Origin: an uncultured Gammaproteobacteria bacterium
Lineage (GTDB): Bacteria; Pseudomonadota; Gammaproteobacteria; Pseudomonadales; UBA5518
DNA length: 64,000 bases
Direction of reading: 5' to 3'
NCBI GenBank assembly: GCA_903928015.1
Contig: CAIYPF010000056.1
Span: 27,825-91,824 of the forward strand
Shown here piece after piece: positions 8,958-18,287 of this stretch; position 1 is the stretch's first letter, and every line of letters starts with the position of its first letter. The notes under the pieces are model-generated. The model was given only the letters and a program-made list of their open reading frames with translations. It was not told where the DNA came from and made no database searches. Both the position numbers and the translations under genes were made by a program.

Positions 8958-10685
8958 ATGAGACTCACCCCATCTCTGCGCATGACGGCTGCGCTGCTGC
9001 TGTGTTCACTGGCATCTGCCGGTCATGCAACGCCCACCGGCACCGGGCCTGCCGCACTGCTGCTCACCGGCGGCAAGGTGCACGGCCCCGGCGCCGTATC
9101 CGAGGCGGTAGCCGTTGATGCGGGTGGCGTGATTCTGGCCGTGGGCAGCGCATCGGAACTCGCGAAGCTGCAAACCCCGCAGACCCGGGTAGTGGATCTG
9201 CACGGCGCAAGCGTGCTGCCGGGCTTCCACGACGTGCACGTGCATCCCGTCTTCGGCGGCATCCTCGAAAAGCAATGCAAGATCGCGCAGGGCGCGGGTC
9301 TCGAGGCCATCCAGACCCGGGTGAAGGAATGCGTCTCACGGGCAAAACCCGGGGAATGGATCACGGGCGGCCAGTGGGATGCATCGGCCATCGGGCGCAT
9401 CCCCGACCGGTCCATGCTCGATGCCGTCGCGCCGCAGAATCCGGTGTGGCTGCACGACACCAGCGGCCACTCCACCTGGGCCAACAGCAAAGCGCTGGCT
9501 GCCGCTGGCATCACCCGCACCACCACCGATCCGGAAGGCGGGATCATCGAGCGCGATGCCAAAGGCGAACCCACCGGCATCCAGCGCGAGACCGCCAACG
9601 GACTGGTCCAGACCCACGTGCCCGCCCCGAGCGCAGAACACACGCGGGCGGCGCTGGAATGGGCACTGCAGAACATGCTGTCCTACGGAATAACCTCGTT
9701 CACCGAGGCCTCTGTGGGCTTCTCCGCAGGCCTCACCCGCGAGGCCGGCGTATGGCGCAGCGTTGCAGACGCGGGCACGCTCAAGCAGCGCGCACGCCTG
9801 TGCCTTACCTGGGCCCCCGGCAATGCGGAGGCCGAGTCCGTGATCGCCGGGCGCAATGCCTACACCCGCGACAGACTCTCGCCCGACTGTGTGAAGGTCT
9901 TCCTGGACGGCGTTCCCACCGACAGCCACACGGCAGCCATGCTCGAGGATTACGCCGGAACGGTGGCGGGCCGCAACGACGAGGCCGCACGCAAGGGCAT
10001 GCTGCTGGTGCCGCAGCCGCAACTGGACGAGGCCGTCACCCGCTTCGACCGCATGGGGCTCACCGTGAAGTTTCACGCCGCCGGGGACGCGGCCGTGCGT
10101 GCCGGACTGCATGCGATCGAGGCCGCCCGCAAGGCAAACGGTTTCAGCACCCTCTCGCACGATGTGGGGCACTGCACCTTCGTGGCAAAGGAAGATCTTG
10201 CGATCGCCCGGCGCGTGGGCGCGGCCTTCGAAATCTCGCCCTATCTGTGGGACCCTAGCCCGATAAACGATGACATCACCAAGGCCGTGGGCCCCGAGCG
10301 CATACGGCGCGTATGGCCCGCACGGGAGATGATCGATGCGGGCGCGCTGGTGGTGCCCGGCTCGGACTGGGCAGTGGTCCCATCGGTGAACCCGTGGATC
10401 GCGGTCGAGACGCTGGTCACGCGGGAGAACCCCGGCGGCAGCACGCGATCCTTCGGCAAGGAGGAGGCCATCACCGTGAAGGAGGCCATCGGGCTTTTCA
10501 CGGTGAATGCCGCGCGCCACGAAGGGAGCGAAGACAAGCTCGGCCGTATCGAGCCCGGCATGCTCGCCGACCTGATCGTCGTGGATCAGGACCCTTACAC
10601 GGTCCCCGCAAATACCCTGGCCAAGACGCGGGTTCTGAAGACGATCATCAACGGCGACATCGTCTACGAGACTCCAGCGCCCTGA
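8958..10685 (+). CDS. YtcJ-type metal-dependent amidohydrolase, exported
   Basis: The 575-residue product has a signal peptide (residues 1-24, cut near GHATP) and the complete amidohydrolase-3 architecture. There is a beta-sandwich strand (ALLLTGGKVHG), the metal motif HVH (His94, His96) in LPGFHDVHVHP, a TIM barrel with HAAGDAAVR and HDVGHC, an Asp in VPGSDWAVVP, and a C-terminal sandwich (LGRIEPGMLADLIVVDQDPY). Family members hydrolyse amide or cyclic amide bonds; the substrate here is not predictable. Its stop codon abuts the stop of the convergent MBL gene with no spacer. It is the intact counterpart of the shrunken protein at 2156-3229. Confidence 0.93.
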   Translation: MRLTPSLRMTAALLLCSLASAGHATPTGTGPAALLLTGGKVHGPGAVSEAVAVDAGGVILAVGSASELAKLQTPQTRVVDLHGASVLPGFHDVHVHPVFGGILEKQCKIAQGAGLEAIQTRVKECVSRAKPGEWITGGQWDASAIGRIPDRSMLDAVAPQNPVWLHDTSGHSTWANSKALAAAGITRTTTDPEGGIIERDAKGEPTGIQRETANGLVQTHVPAPSAEHTRAALEWALQNMLSYGITSFTEASVGFSAGLTREAGVWRSVADAGTLKQRARLCLTWAPGNAEAESVIAGRNAYTRDRLSPDCVKVFLDGVPTDSHTAAMLEDYAGTVAGRNDEAARKGMLLVPQPQLDEAVTRFDRMGLTVKFHAAGDAAVRAGLHAIEAARKANGFSTLSHDVGHCTFVAKEDLAIARRVGAAFEISPYLWDPSPINDDITKAVGPERIRRVWPAREMIDAGALVVPGSDWAVVPSVNPWIAVETLVTRENPGGSTRSFGKEEAITVKEAIGLFTVNAARHEGSEDKLGRIEPGMLADLIVVDQDPYTVPANTLAKTRVLKTIINGDIVYETPAP

Positions 10686-11615
10686 TCACTCCTTGATGTG
10701 GTTCTCGAGGCTGTACTTCAGGAAGAAGTCGGCCTCGCCCCACCCCGGGTAGAGGGCCTTCATCTGCTCCATCGCCTCGCTGCGGGTCTTCGCCGAGAGC
10801 GTGATCCGCGTGTAATTGTCGATGTAGCCCATCACCGTATCGAACATCGACATGTCCGTGACATCACCGTGCCCCGGATAGACCGTCGGATTGCGGGCAG
10901 CATATTCACGCTTGATACGGCCGAGTTCGCTCTTCCAGTTCGCGATGTCCTGACGGCTGATGTCGTCCCCCAACCACAGGTGCACGTGGTTGTAACCGAA
11001 ATCGGAGAGGAACAACGCATTCAGCTCGGGGCTGTAGACCGTGGTCATGTAATCGGCTTCTGCCGGGAGGTAATCGGTGGTGAGTTCCAGCGTTCCGCCG
11101 CCGTCGAGCGTGAGGGTTTTCCCGGGCAGCACCTCGATCCGGTTCTCGTAGTCGAAACCTCCGGGATTCAGGGCCGTTTTAGGCTTCAAGGCGGGATCGA
11201 GTGCGGGCTCCGCACCGGTCTCGCCGCCCGAATCCATGTAGATCGCGTAAGCCTTGATGGCGCGCTTGATGTCTTCGGAGGCCACCACGATCCGCGCCTG
11301 CGGAAAGGCCGCATGGAAGCGTGCCATGCCCGTGAAATGATCCGTGTGGCCGTGGGTGATCAGGATGTGCGTGAGCGGCAGGTGCCGCGCCTTGACGCGC
11401 TCGATCAGCCGGTCGGCCTCAACGGCCTTGCGCTGCACGTCCATGACAATCAGGCTCTTGCCGTTCGAGAAGATGAACGAGTTCACCGAGGCAAAACTGC
11501 CCCGGTACATCTCGACCTCCAGCTTTCCGCCGGCCCCGGCGGCAAACGCCGGCAGGCAGCAGAGCAGCAACATCAAGGCAGACCAGAGCAGACTCCGGGA
11601 TCCGGCAAGACGCAT
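10686..11615 (-). CDS. Metallo-beta-lactamase-fold hydrolase, exported
   Basis: The 309-residue product has a signal peptide (SLLWSALMLLLCCLPAFAAG) and the HxHxDH zinc motif THGHTDHFTG. Further ligand regions are SDFGYNHVHLWLG and PGHGDVTD. The ATG at 11615 has GGAGAT at 9 bp, and the longer open frame upstream has no signal-like start. MBL-fold proteins of this periplasmic type hydrolyse diverse esters, lactones or amides; nothing visible fixes the substrate. It is convergent with the amidohydrolase gene and divergent from the second TonB receptor gene. Confidence 0.88.
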   Translation of the reverse strand: MRLAGSRSLLWSALMLLLCCLPAFAAGAGGKLEVEMYRGSFASVNSFIFSNGKSLIVMDVQRKAVEADRLIERVKARHLPLTHILITHGHTDHFTGMARFHAAFPQARIVVASEDIKRAIKAYAIYMDSGGETGAEPALDPALKPKTALNPGGFDYENRIEVLPGKTLTLDGGGTLELTTDYLPAEADYMTTVYSPELNALFLSDFGYNHVHLWLGDDISRQDIANWKSELGRIKREYAARNPTVYPGHGDVTDMSMFDTVMGYIDNYTRITLSAKTRSEAMEQMKALYPGWGEADFFLKYSLENHIKE

Positions 11616-11888
11616 GCGTACGATCTCCGATATGTAAACAGGCAGGCGGCACAGGCAAGCTAACAGAGTCTTCGCGGGGCAACAGAGATGTCTTTGCTGA
11701 GAGCGAATCCCTGCGTTGACCTTCAGGGAAACACCCACCCGCGTTGTGGCAATTCTGCGCACGACACACCTCCGGGGCTGACAGAGCCCGCCGCGCCCTC
11801 ATAGGATTCGGGTCACCCGACCCAGATTCGGGCAGGTCCGTCAGCGCATTCGCAGCGCCGGATTCAGTCAATACAAGGAGACCGCCAC
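11616..11888. promoter_or_regulatory. Divergent intergenic region (MBL gene / second TonB receptor gene)
   Basis: These 273 bp separate two divergent genes and should contain both promoters. I found no convincing operator palindrome, small gene or RNA element. AGGAGA lies just before the receptor ATG. Confidence 0.4.
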
Positions 11889-14096
11889 ATGACGTCGCTC
11901 AAGCCACGCCTCATCGCAACTGCCATTGCCCTTGCACTCGCCCCCGGAATGGCCGGCGCGCAGGTCCTCGAGGAGATAGTCGTCACCGCGCAAAAACGCG
12001 AACAGAACCTCCAGGACGTCGGCATCTCGATCAGCGCATTCAGCGGCGAGCAGATGGAAAGACTGGGCTTCGACAACGCCCAGGAAGTCACTGCCATGAC
12101 GCCTGGCGTCTCCACCATCCAGCCCAACGGGGAAGCCAACTACGGCCTCGCAATCCGCGGCGTAGCCACCAGCGACTTCACCACCAACGTCGAGAGCCCC
12201 GTCGCGCTCTACCTGGACGAGGTCTATATCAGCCAGATGTCGGGCGCGGGCTTCATGCTCTATGACATGGAGCGCGTCGAGATCCTCCGCGGTCCGCAAG
12301 GCACGCTGTTCGGACGCAACGCAACGGGTGGACTCGCCCACTTCGTCTCCAAGAAGCCGACCCAGGAATTCAGCGGCTACATGAAAGGCACCATCGGCGA
12401 CTACGACCAGTACAAGGTCGAGGGCGCAGTCGGCGGCGGCATCACAGACACCCTGTCGGCCCGTCTCTCGGGTTCCTGGAAAGAGGCTGATGGCTACATC
12501 GACAACCGCGTCACCGGCACCGACCTGAACAACCAGAACGACGACAGCTTCCGCCTGCACCTCGCCTGGGATCCCAGCGATTGCCTGTCCGTGCTCCTGT
12601 CTGCGCGCAAGGGCCAGCAGGACATCGACACGGGCTCCTGGCAGCACGTCTCTTCCAACCTTCCCGGCCAGCTCACGCCGGACGAACCGAACGTGGTGAC
12701 GGGCTACATCGACAACGACAACGACTCGTTCGCCGGTGACTGGAACCGCGACGGCTTCAACAAGCTCGATACCGACGGCCTCACGCTGACGGTCAAGTGG
12801 AACCTGGTGGGCGACGTCAACCTGACCTCGGTCAGCGACCGCTCCAATGTCCACCGCCACTACATCGAAGACTCAGACGGCGGCCCGGTAGACCTCTTCA
12901 ACTTTTTCCTCAACACCGGCGCCGAGCAGACCTCGCAGGAACTGCGACTTGACGGCAAGACCGACTCGCTCCAGTGGGTGGCGGGGGTCTATTACCTCAA
13001 GCTCGACATCAATGACAACAACGGCGCAATCACCGATCCTTTCTTCGGTGGCGATCCCGAGACTACCGACCAACTCGGCCTGATCAACCCCTACACCCGC
13101 GAACTCGAGTCGAGCTCGGTCTTCGGTCAGCTCGAGTACGCGCTCAGCGATACGGTCAGCCTGATCGGCGGCCTGCGCCTCATCAAGGACAAGAACGACT
13201 TCAAGTACGCGACCAAGCTGGTCGATTTCATCGATCCCTACGCCACGAATTACGACGGCAAGGACAACGTCACCGGACGCGCCACGCTGGCGAGCTACGA
13301 GGGCAATCGCAACGACGACGAGTGGTCGGGGCTGGTGCAACTGAACTACACGCCCACCGACGACACGCTGGTCTTCGCCAGTGTCAACCGTGGCGTGCGC
13401 GGTGGCGGCTACAACGCACCGATCTTCCCCCTCACACCGCCGCTCGACTACGTGGACGAGACGATGTCCTACGATCCCGAGCACCTGCTGGCCTATGAAA
13501 TCGGCCTGAAGCAAGGTCTGATGGACGGTCTCGCGCGACTCAACATCTCGGCGTACTACTACGACTATCAGGATTATCAAGCCTTCTACATCCTGGGCAT
13601 CGACACCATCACCTTCAACACCGACGCCGAGAGTTACGGCGGCGAGGTGGAGTTCATTGCCAGCCCGGCAGAAGGCCTCGACCTGCTGCTCGGCGCCTCC
13701 TACAACGACATCAGCGTCGAACTGCCCGGCGGCGATGTGCCCTCGATCCAGTCGCCGAAGTGGATCTTCAACGCGATGGTGCGTTACGAGTTCGATGTGG
13801 GCTACGGCTCGCTCGCCTTCCAGGCCGACGCTCTCTACCGCGACAAGCACTACTTCGCCCTGACCGGTCTCGAGACCGTCGAGGAAGACGGCTACGCCGT
13901 AGGCAACATCTCCGCCACCTGGACCGACCCCGAAGACCGCTGGCAGGTGTCGGCCTTCATCGACAACGTCACCGACGAAGAGTATCTGGTACAGACATTC
14001 GACCTGTCGGGCCCCACGGTATTCGGCATGACCGAGCAGTACTTCGGCCGTCCGCGCTGGTGGGGCCTCTCGGCCCGGTATCAGTGGGGCGAGTGA
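11889..14096 (+). CDS. TonB-dependent outer-membrane receptor
   Basis: The 735-residue product has a signal peptide (cut near GAQVLEE) and the motif EEIVVTAQKREQNLQDV at residues 30-46. The plug domain contains MERVEILRGPQGTLFGRNAT. A beta-barrel follows, ending in an aromatic-rich terminal strand (WWGLSARYQWGE). It would import a substrate for the downstream enzymes. The same-strand acyl-CoA ligases begin 112 bp later, past a strong hairpin. The ligand is not predictable. Confidence 0.95.
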   Translation: MTSLKPRLIATAIALALAPGMAGAQVLEEIVVTAQKREQNLQDVGISISAFSGEQMERLGFDNAQEVTAMTPGVSTIQPNGEANYGLAIRGVATSDFTTNVESPVALYLDEVYISQMSGAGFMLYDMERVEILRGPQGTLFGRNATGGLAHFVSKKPTQEFSGYMKGTIGDYDQYKVEGAVGGGITDTLSARLSGSWKEADGYIDNRVTGTDLNNQNDDSFRLHLAWDPSDCLSVLLSARKGQQDIDTGSWQHVSSNLPGQLTPDEPNVVTGYIDNDNDSFAGDWNRDGFNKLDTDGLTLTVKWNLVGDVNLTSVSDRSNVHRHYIEDSDGGPVDLFNFFLNTGAEQTSQELRLDGKTDSLQWVAGVYYLKLDINDNNGAITDPFFGGDPETTDQLGLINPYTRELESSSVFGQLEYALSDTVSLIGGLRLIKDKNDFKYATKLVDFIDPYATNYDGKDNVTGRATLASYEGNRNDDEWSGLVQLNYTPTDDTLVFASVNRGVRGGGYNAPIFPLTPPLDYVDETMSYDPEHLLAYEIGLKQGLMDGLARLNISAYYYDYQDYQAFYILGIDTITFNTDAESYGGEVEFIASPAEGLDLLLGASYNDISVELPGGDVPSIQSPKWIFNAMVRYEFDVGYGSLAFQADALYRDKHYFALTGLETVEEDGYAVGNISATWTDPEDRWQVSAFIDNVTDEEYLVQTFDLSGPTVFGMTEQYFGRPRWWGLSARYQWGE

Positions 14097-14106
14097 GCCC
14101 GTTTGT

Positions 14107-14136
14107 CCGCAGCCGGGGTGCTCGCCCCGGCTGCGG
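14107..14136 (+). terminator. Strong hairpin after the second TonB receptor gene
   Basis: A perfect 12-bp stem (14107-14118 with 14125-14136) closes on the loop TGCTCG, 10 bp past the receptor stop. No T-tract follows, so it may be a weak terminator, an attenuator or an mRNA 3-prime stabiliser. Confidence 0.5.
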
Positions 14137-14208
14137 CCCTGCCCTGTCGGCGTGATGCTCCTGCTGCAGCCAGCCTGACGGGCCTATCGGCACTTCAGAT
14201 AGCCTGAC

Positions 14209-15828
14209 ATGAGCACAGCTTACGAACGTCTGCGCGAACACTACCGCTGGGATTGCCCGGAACGGTTCAACTTCGCGCGTGATGTCATAGACCGCTGGGC
14301 GGAACTCGACCCCGAACAGCTCGCGCTCTGGTGGGTAGATGACCTCGGTCACGAGGAAAAGCACCGCTTCAGCGATATTTCCGCCACCTCACGCAAACTC
14401 GCCCGCGTACTGACGGACGCAGGCATCCGGCGCGGCGAGCGCATCGTGGTGATCCTCGGCCGGCAGGTCGCGTGGTGGGAAACGCTCGCTGCCGGGCTGC
14501 GCATGGGCGCCGTGGTAAGCCCCGGCACCACACAACTCTCGGCGCGCGATCTGGCCTACCGGCTCGGCGCCTGCGGCGCGACCTGCGTGATCACCGACAC
14601 CGCGAACGCCGCCAAATTCGAGCAGATCGAAGCCGACTGCCCCGGCGTGCGGGCGCGCCTGCTGGTAGACGGTACCCGCCCCGGCTGGATCGACTACCGC
14701 GCAGCCATCACCGCTGCGCCGGCAGATTTCGAGGCCGCCGACACCGCAGCATCCGACGAAGCGCTCTGCTTCTTCACCTCGGGCACCACCGGCTACCCGA
14801 AGATGTGCATACACGATCAGTCCTACGGGCTGGCGCACCAGACCACCGGGCGCTACTGGCTCGACCTGGGACCGACGGACCTGCACTGGAACTGCAGCGA
14901 TACCGGCTGGGCCAAGGCTGCCTGGAGCAGTTTCTTCGGTCCGTGGAACCAGGGCGCGGCGGTGTTCGCACACCACACGCAGGGTTTCAGTGCGAAGCGC
15001 ACCCTGGATCTGCTGGAAACGTTTCCCATCACCACTTTCTGCGGCGCGCCCACCATCTACCGGATGTTCGTGCTGGAAGACCTGGGCGCGCGGCGCTTCG
15101 CTGCCTTGCGACACTGTGTGGGCGCAGGGGAACCGCTGAACCCCGAGGTCATCGAGACCTGGCGCCGTGCCACCGGGCTCACCATCCGCGACGGCTACGG
15201 CCAGACCGAAAGCGTGATTCTCTGCGGCAATTTCCCCGGCCTTGAGCCTCGCTTCGGCTCCATGGGAAAACCCTCTCCCGGCATCGATCTGGCAGTGATC
15301 GACGAGGTGGGCAACAGCCTGCCCGCCGGCGCTGAAGGCGATGTGGCGGTTCGCGTGAAGCCCCGGCGCCCGCCCGGCCTCTTCCGCGAGTACAAGGGCA
15401 ACCCTGAAAAAACGGCCGCATGCTTCCGCGGCGACTGGTACATCACGGGTGACCGCGCCACGGTGGATGCAGACGGTTATTTCTGGTTCGTGGGCCGCTC
15501 GGACGATGTGATCCTCTCCGCGGGCTACCGCATCGGGCCATTCGAGGTGGAAAGCGCACTCATCGAGCATCCCGCGGTTGCCGAGTCCGCGGTGGTCTCG
15601 AGCCCCGACGAGAAGCGCGGTGAAGTAGTGAAAGCCTTCGTGGTGCTTGCCCCGAGCCACACCGCCAGCGAAGAACTCGTGAAAGCGCTGCAGGAGCACG
15701 TGAAGGCCGTCACGGCCCCTTACAAATACCCCCGTCGCATCGAGTTCGTGGAGCAACTTCCCAAAACCGTGAGCGGCAAGATCCGCCGGGTAGAGCTGCG
15801 CGAGCGTGAATGGGCGCGCAACCCGTGA
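14209..15828 (+). CDS. AMP-dependent acyl-CoA synthetase (medium-chain/aryl type)
   Basis: The 539-residue enzyme activates a carboxylic acid to acyl-AMP and then acyl-CoA. The P-loop-like motif TSGTTGYPKM is near residue 187. The A5 motif is GYGQTES, the hinge region contains YITGDRATVD and GRSDDVILSAGYRIGPFE, and the C-terminal catalytic lysine is in KTVSGKIRR. The start (FNFARDVIDRWAELDPEQLALWW) resembles the MACS/benzoate-CoA ligase branch rather than long-chain ligases. It could activate the phenylacetate-type or short branched acids expected from amine oxidation. The next ligase begins 34 bp downstream, so they likely share an mRNA. Confidence 0.93.
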   Translation: MSTAYERLREHYRWDCPERFNFARDVIDRWAELDPEQLALWWVDDLGHEEKHRFSDISATSRKLARVLTDAGIRRGERIVVILGRQVAWWETLAAGLRMGAVVSPGTTQLSARDLAYRLGACGATCVITDTANAAKFEQIEADCPGVRARLLVDGTRPGWIDYRAAITAAPADFEAADTAASDEALCFFTSGTTGYPKMCIHDQSYGLAHQTTGRYWLDLGPTDLHWNCSDTGWAKAAWSSFFGPWNQGAAVFAHHTQGFSAKRTLDLLETFPITTFCGAPTIYRMFVLEDLGARRFAALRHCVGAGEPLNPEVIETWRRATGLTIRDGYGQTESVILCGNFPGLEPRFGSMGKPSPGIDLAVIDEVGNSLPAGAEGDVAVRVKPRRPPGLFREYKGNPEKTAACFRGDWYITGDRATVDADGYFWFVGRSDDVILSAGYRIGPFEVESALIEHPAVAESAVVSSPDEKRGEVVKAFVVLAPSHTASEELVKALQEHVKAVTAPYKYPRRIEFVEQLPKTVSGKIRRVELREREWARNP

Positions 15829-15862
15829 AGCGACGTGCCCAGACACATCGACGGAGACTCGC

Positions 15863-17542
15863 ATGCTGACGCTGAGCGAAGCCACCGGCTCCACCCGCGA
15901 ACCCCTGCTCGAGATCACGATCGGGGACGCCTTCAAGGGCACGGCCGAGCGCTATCCGGATCATCTCGCACTCGTCGTGCGCCATCAGGGTATCCGCTGG
16001 ACCTGGGCCGAGTACGCGCGCGAGGTGGACCGTCTGGCCGCAGGTCTTCTGACGCTGGGCATCGTTCCCGGCGACCGGGTGGGGATCTGGTCACCCAACC
16101 GCGTCGAGTGGTGCCTTGCGCAATTCGCTACCGCGCGCATCGGCGCGATCATGGTCTGCGTGAACCCCGCCTACCGCCTCTACGAACTCGAGTACGCGCT
16201 GAACAAGGTGGAGTGCAAGGCACTGATCACCGCCGAGCGCTTCAAGAGCAGCGACTACCTGGGCATGCTGCAGACGCTGGCACCGGAACTGTCGCGCTGC
16301 GCGCCCGGTCACCTCGATTCGCATGCGCTGCCGCACCTGAAAACCGTGATCCGGTTGGGCGAGGAACGCACCGCGGGGATGTTCAATTTCGATGCGGTCT
16401 GCGATGTGGGCACCTCGGATCTCGCACAGATCGGGATCGTTGCCCGGAACCTGCACGCCTCTGACCCGATCAACATCCAGTTCACCAGCGGCACCACCGG
16501 CAACCCCAAGGGCGCCACGCTCACCCACCGCAACATCCTGAACAACGGCATGATCCTCGGCGACTGCATGCGGCTCACCGGGAACGACCGCCTTTGCGTA
16601 CCCGTGCCGCTGTACCACTGCTTCGGCATGGTGATGAGCAACCTCGCCTGCATGACACACGGGAGCGCGACGGTGTTCCCGGGCGAGGGCTTCGATGCGC
16701 TCGCCACTCTGGAAGCCGTCGCCGAAGAGCGCTGCACGGCCTTGCACGGCGTGCCGACGATGTTCATCGCGGAGCTCGAGCACCCGCGCTTCGGCGACTT
16801 CGACCTCTCTTCCCTGCGCACCGGCGTGATGGCGGGTTCGCCCTGCCCCGTCGAGATCATGAACAAAGTGATCTCGCAGATGCATATGTCGGAGGTCCTG
16901 ATCGCCTACGGGCAGACCGAAACCAGCCCCATCAACCACATGACTGCCATCGACGACCCGATCGACAAGCGCGTCGGTACGGTCGGACGCCCTGCAGCCC
17001 ACTGCGAAATCCGCATATGCGGCCCCGACGGACACACGCTCCCCGTTGGAGAGCACGGCGAAATCTGCTGCCGGGGCTACAGCGTGATGGAAGGGTATTG
17101 GGGCGACGAGGAAAAAACGCGCGAGACCATCGACGCGGAAGGCTGGCTGCACTCCGGCGATATCGGCGTGATGGATGAGGGCGGTTACACACAGATCACC
17201 GGCCGCATCAAGGACATGGTCATCCGCGGCGGCGAGAACGTGTACCCGCGCGAGGTCGAGGAATTCCTTTACCGCCACCCGTCCATCCTCGACGTGCAGG
17301 TATTCGGCGTACCGGACGTCAAATACGGCGAGCAACTGTGCGCGTGGATCCGCACGCGTCCGGGCGCCAGCCTCACGGCAGCAGAGGTGCAGGAGTTCTG
17401 CCGCGACCGGATCACGCACTTCAAGATTCCGCGCCACATCCGCTTCGTCGAGGAATTCCCGATGACGGTGACGGGCAAAGTGCAGAAGTTCCGCATGCGC
17501 GAGGAGATGGCCGCGGAACTGGCCGGGGGCAGCGACGCGTGA
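15863..17542 (+). CDS. AMP-dependent acyl-CoA synthetase (FadD-like)
   Basis: The 559-residue enzyme has all adenylate-forming motifs: FTSGTTGNPKGATLTH, YGQTETSP, SGDIGVMDEGGY, GRIKDMVIRGGENVYP and the C-terminal lysine in MTVTGKVQK. It resembles the branch active on medium- and long-chain or branched acids. The ATG at 15863 is chosen because ACGGAGAC precedes it and the N-terminus then matches the family. Its TGA overlaps the GTG start of the TetR gene (GTGA), which indicates translational coupling. Confidence 0.93.
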   Translation: MLTLSEATGSTREPLLEITIGDAFKGTAERYPDHLALVVRHQGIRWTWAEYAREVDRLAAGLLTLGIVPGDRVGIWSPNRVEWCLAQFATARIGAIMVCVNPAYRLYELEYALNKVECKALITAERFKSSDYLGMLQTLAPELSRCAPGHLDSHALPHLKTVIRLGEERTAGMFNFDAVCDVGTSDLAQIGIVARNLHASDPINIQFTSGTTGNPKGATLTHRNILNNGMILGDCMRLTGNDRLCVPVPLYHCFGMVMSNLACMTHGSATVFPGEGFDALATLEAVAEERCTALHGVPTMFIAELEHPRFGDFDLSSLRTGVMAGSPCPVEIMNKVISQMHMSEVLIAYGQTETSPINHMTAIDDPIDKRVGTVGRPAAHCEIRICGPDGHTLPVGEHGEICCRGYSVMEGYWGDEEKTRETIDAEGWLHSGDIGVMDEGGYTQITGRIKDMVIRGGENVYPREVEEFLYRHPSILDVQVFGVPDVKYGEQLCAWIRTRPGASLTAAEVQEFCRDRITHFKIPRHIRFVEEFPMTVTGKVQKFRMREEMAAELAGGSDA

Positions 17543-18195
17543 GCACCTCGACGGCGCGCAAGCCGGCAGCGAAGGCCGTACCGGGCACCTATGCAAAAGG
17601 TCGCACCCGCGCCGAAGACATTCTCGACGCAGCCGTCACCGTTCTCATAGAACACGGATACCACAACTTCTCGCTGCGACGCGTTGCCGAGGAGGCGGAG
17701 CTGCGGCTCGGCAACCTGCAACACTATTTTCCGAGCAAGGACGCGCTCGTGCAGGCCATGCTCGATCGCGTGATCGAGGCCTATCTGGCACGGTTGGGAC
17801 GCATCCAATCGAGCGGGCTCGATCCGGAGGCCCAATTCCGCAAGATCATCGAAACCCTGTTCCTCGATCTGAACACCCGCCGCACCACCGTTTTCTTCCC
17901 CGAGCTCTGGTCGCTGGCCAACCATGACGCCCATGTCGCCGGCTACATGGAACGCATGTACGGGCGCTACCGCGAACTTCTGGGCGCATCGATCGCGCGG
18001 GTGAATCCCGCGCTGGACGAAAGGCAGGTTCGGCAGATCGCGCTGTTCATCTCCGCCTCGATCGAGGGCCACACCATGTTCGTGGGCCACCGCAAACCCT
18101 GGCGCGCGCAGACCAAAGAGATTCTTGCACTCGCGACCGCGTCTTTCCTGTGGCTGATACGTTCCGGAGAAGTGCCGGTCATGCAGGACACATGA
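17539..18195 (+). CDS. TetR-family transcriptional regulator
   Basis: The 218-residue product starts at a GTG that overlaps the upstream ligase stop. The HTH is at residues ~30-75 (DAAVTVLIEHGYHNFSLRRV, then a recognition helix within LGNLQHYFPSKDALV). The C-terminal ligand domain is typical of acyl-CoA or fatty-acid responsive TetR proteins, though the ligand cannot be read from sequence. It probably represses its own ligase operon and may also act on the qhp promoter that begins 92 bp downstream. Characterised qhp loci use an AraC-type regulator, so control by TetR here would be different. Confidence 0.9.
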   Translation: MSTSTARKPAAKAVPGTYAKGRTRAEDILDAAVTVLIEHGYHNFSLRRVAEEAELRLGNLQHYFPSKDALVQAMLDRVIEAYLARLGRIQSSGLDPEAQFRKIIETLFLDLNTRRTTVFFPELWSLANHDAHVAGYMERMYGRYRELLGASIARVNPALDERQVRQIALFISASIEGHTMFVGHRKPWRAQTKEILALATASFLWLIRSGEVPVMQDT

Positions 18196-18287
18196 GTGCC
18201 GGAAGACCTGGACTCCGGTTGCGTGAAGTAGGTCACCTGAACTAAATTTCGCCGTCGTCCGGCATTGGCTTCCGAGGGACAGTACAC
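18196..18287 (+). promoter_or_regulatory. Upstream region of qhpA
   Basis: These 92 bp precede the qhp genes. They contain a short inverted repeat, CCGGA at 18199-18203 and TCCGG at 18214-18218, which is a weak operator candidate. GAGGGA lies 8 bp before the GTG start of qhpA. I could not identify a promoter consensus. Confidence 0.3.
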
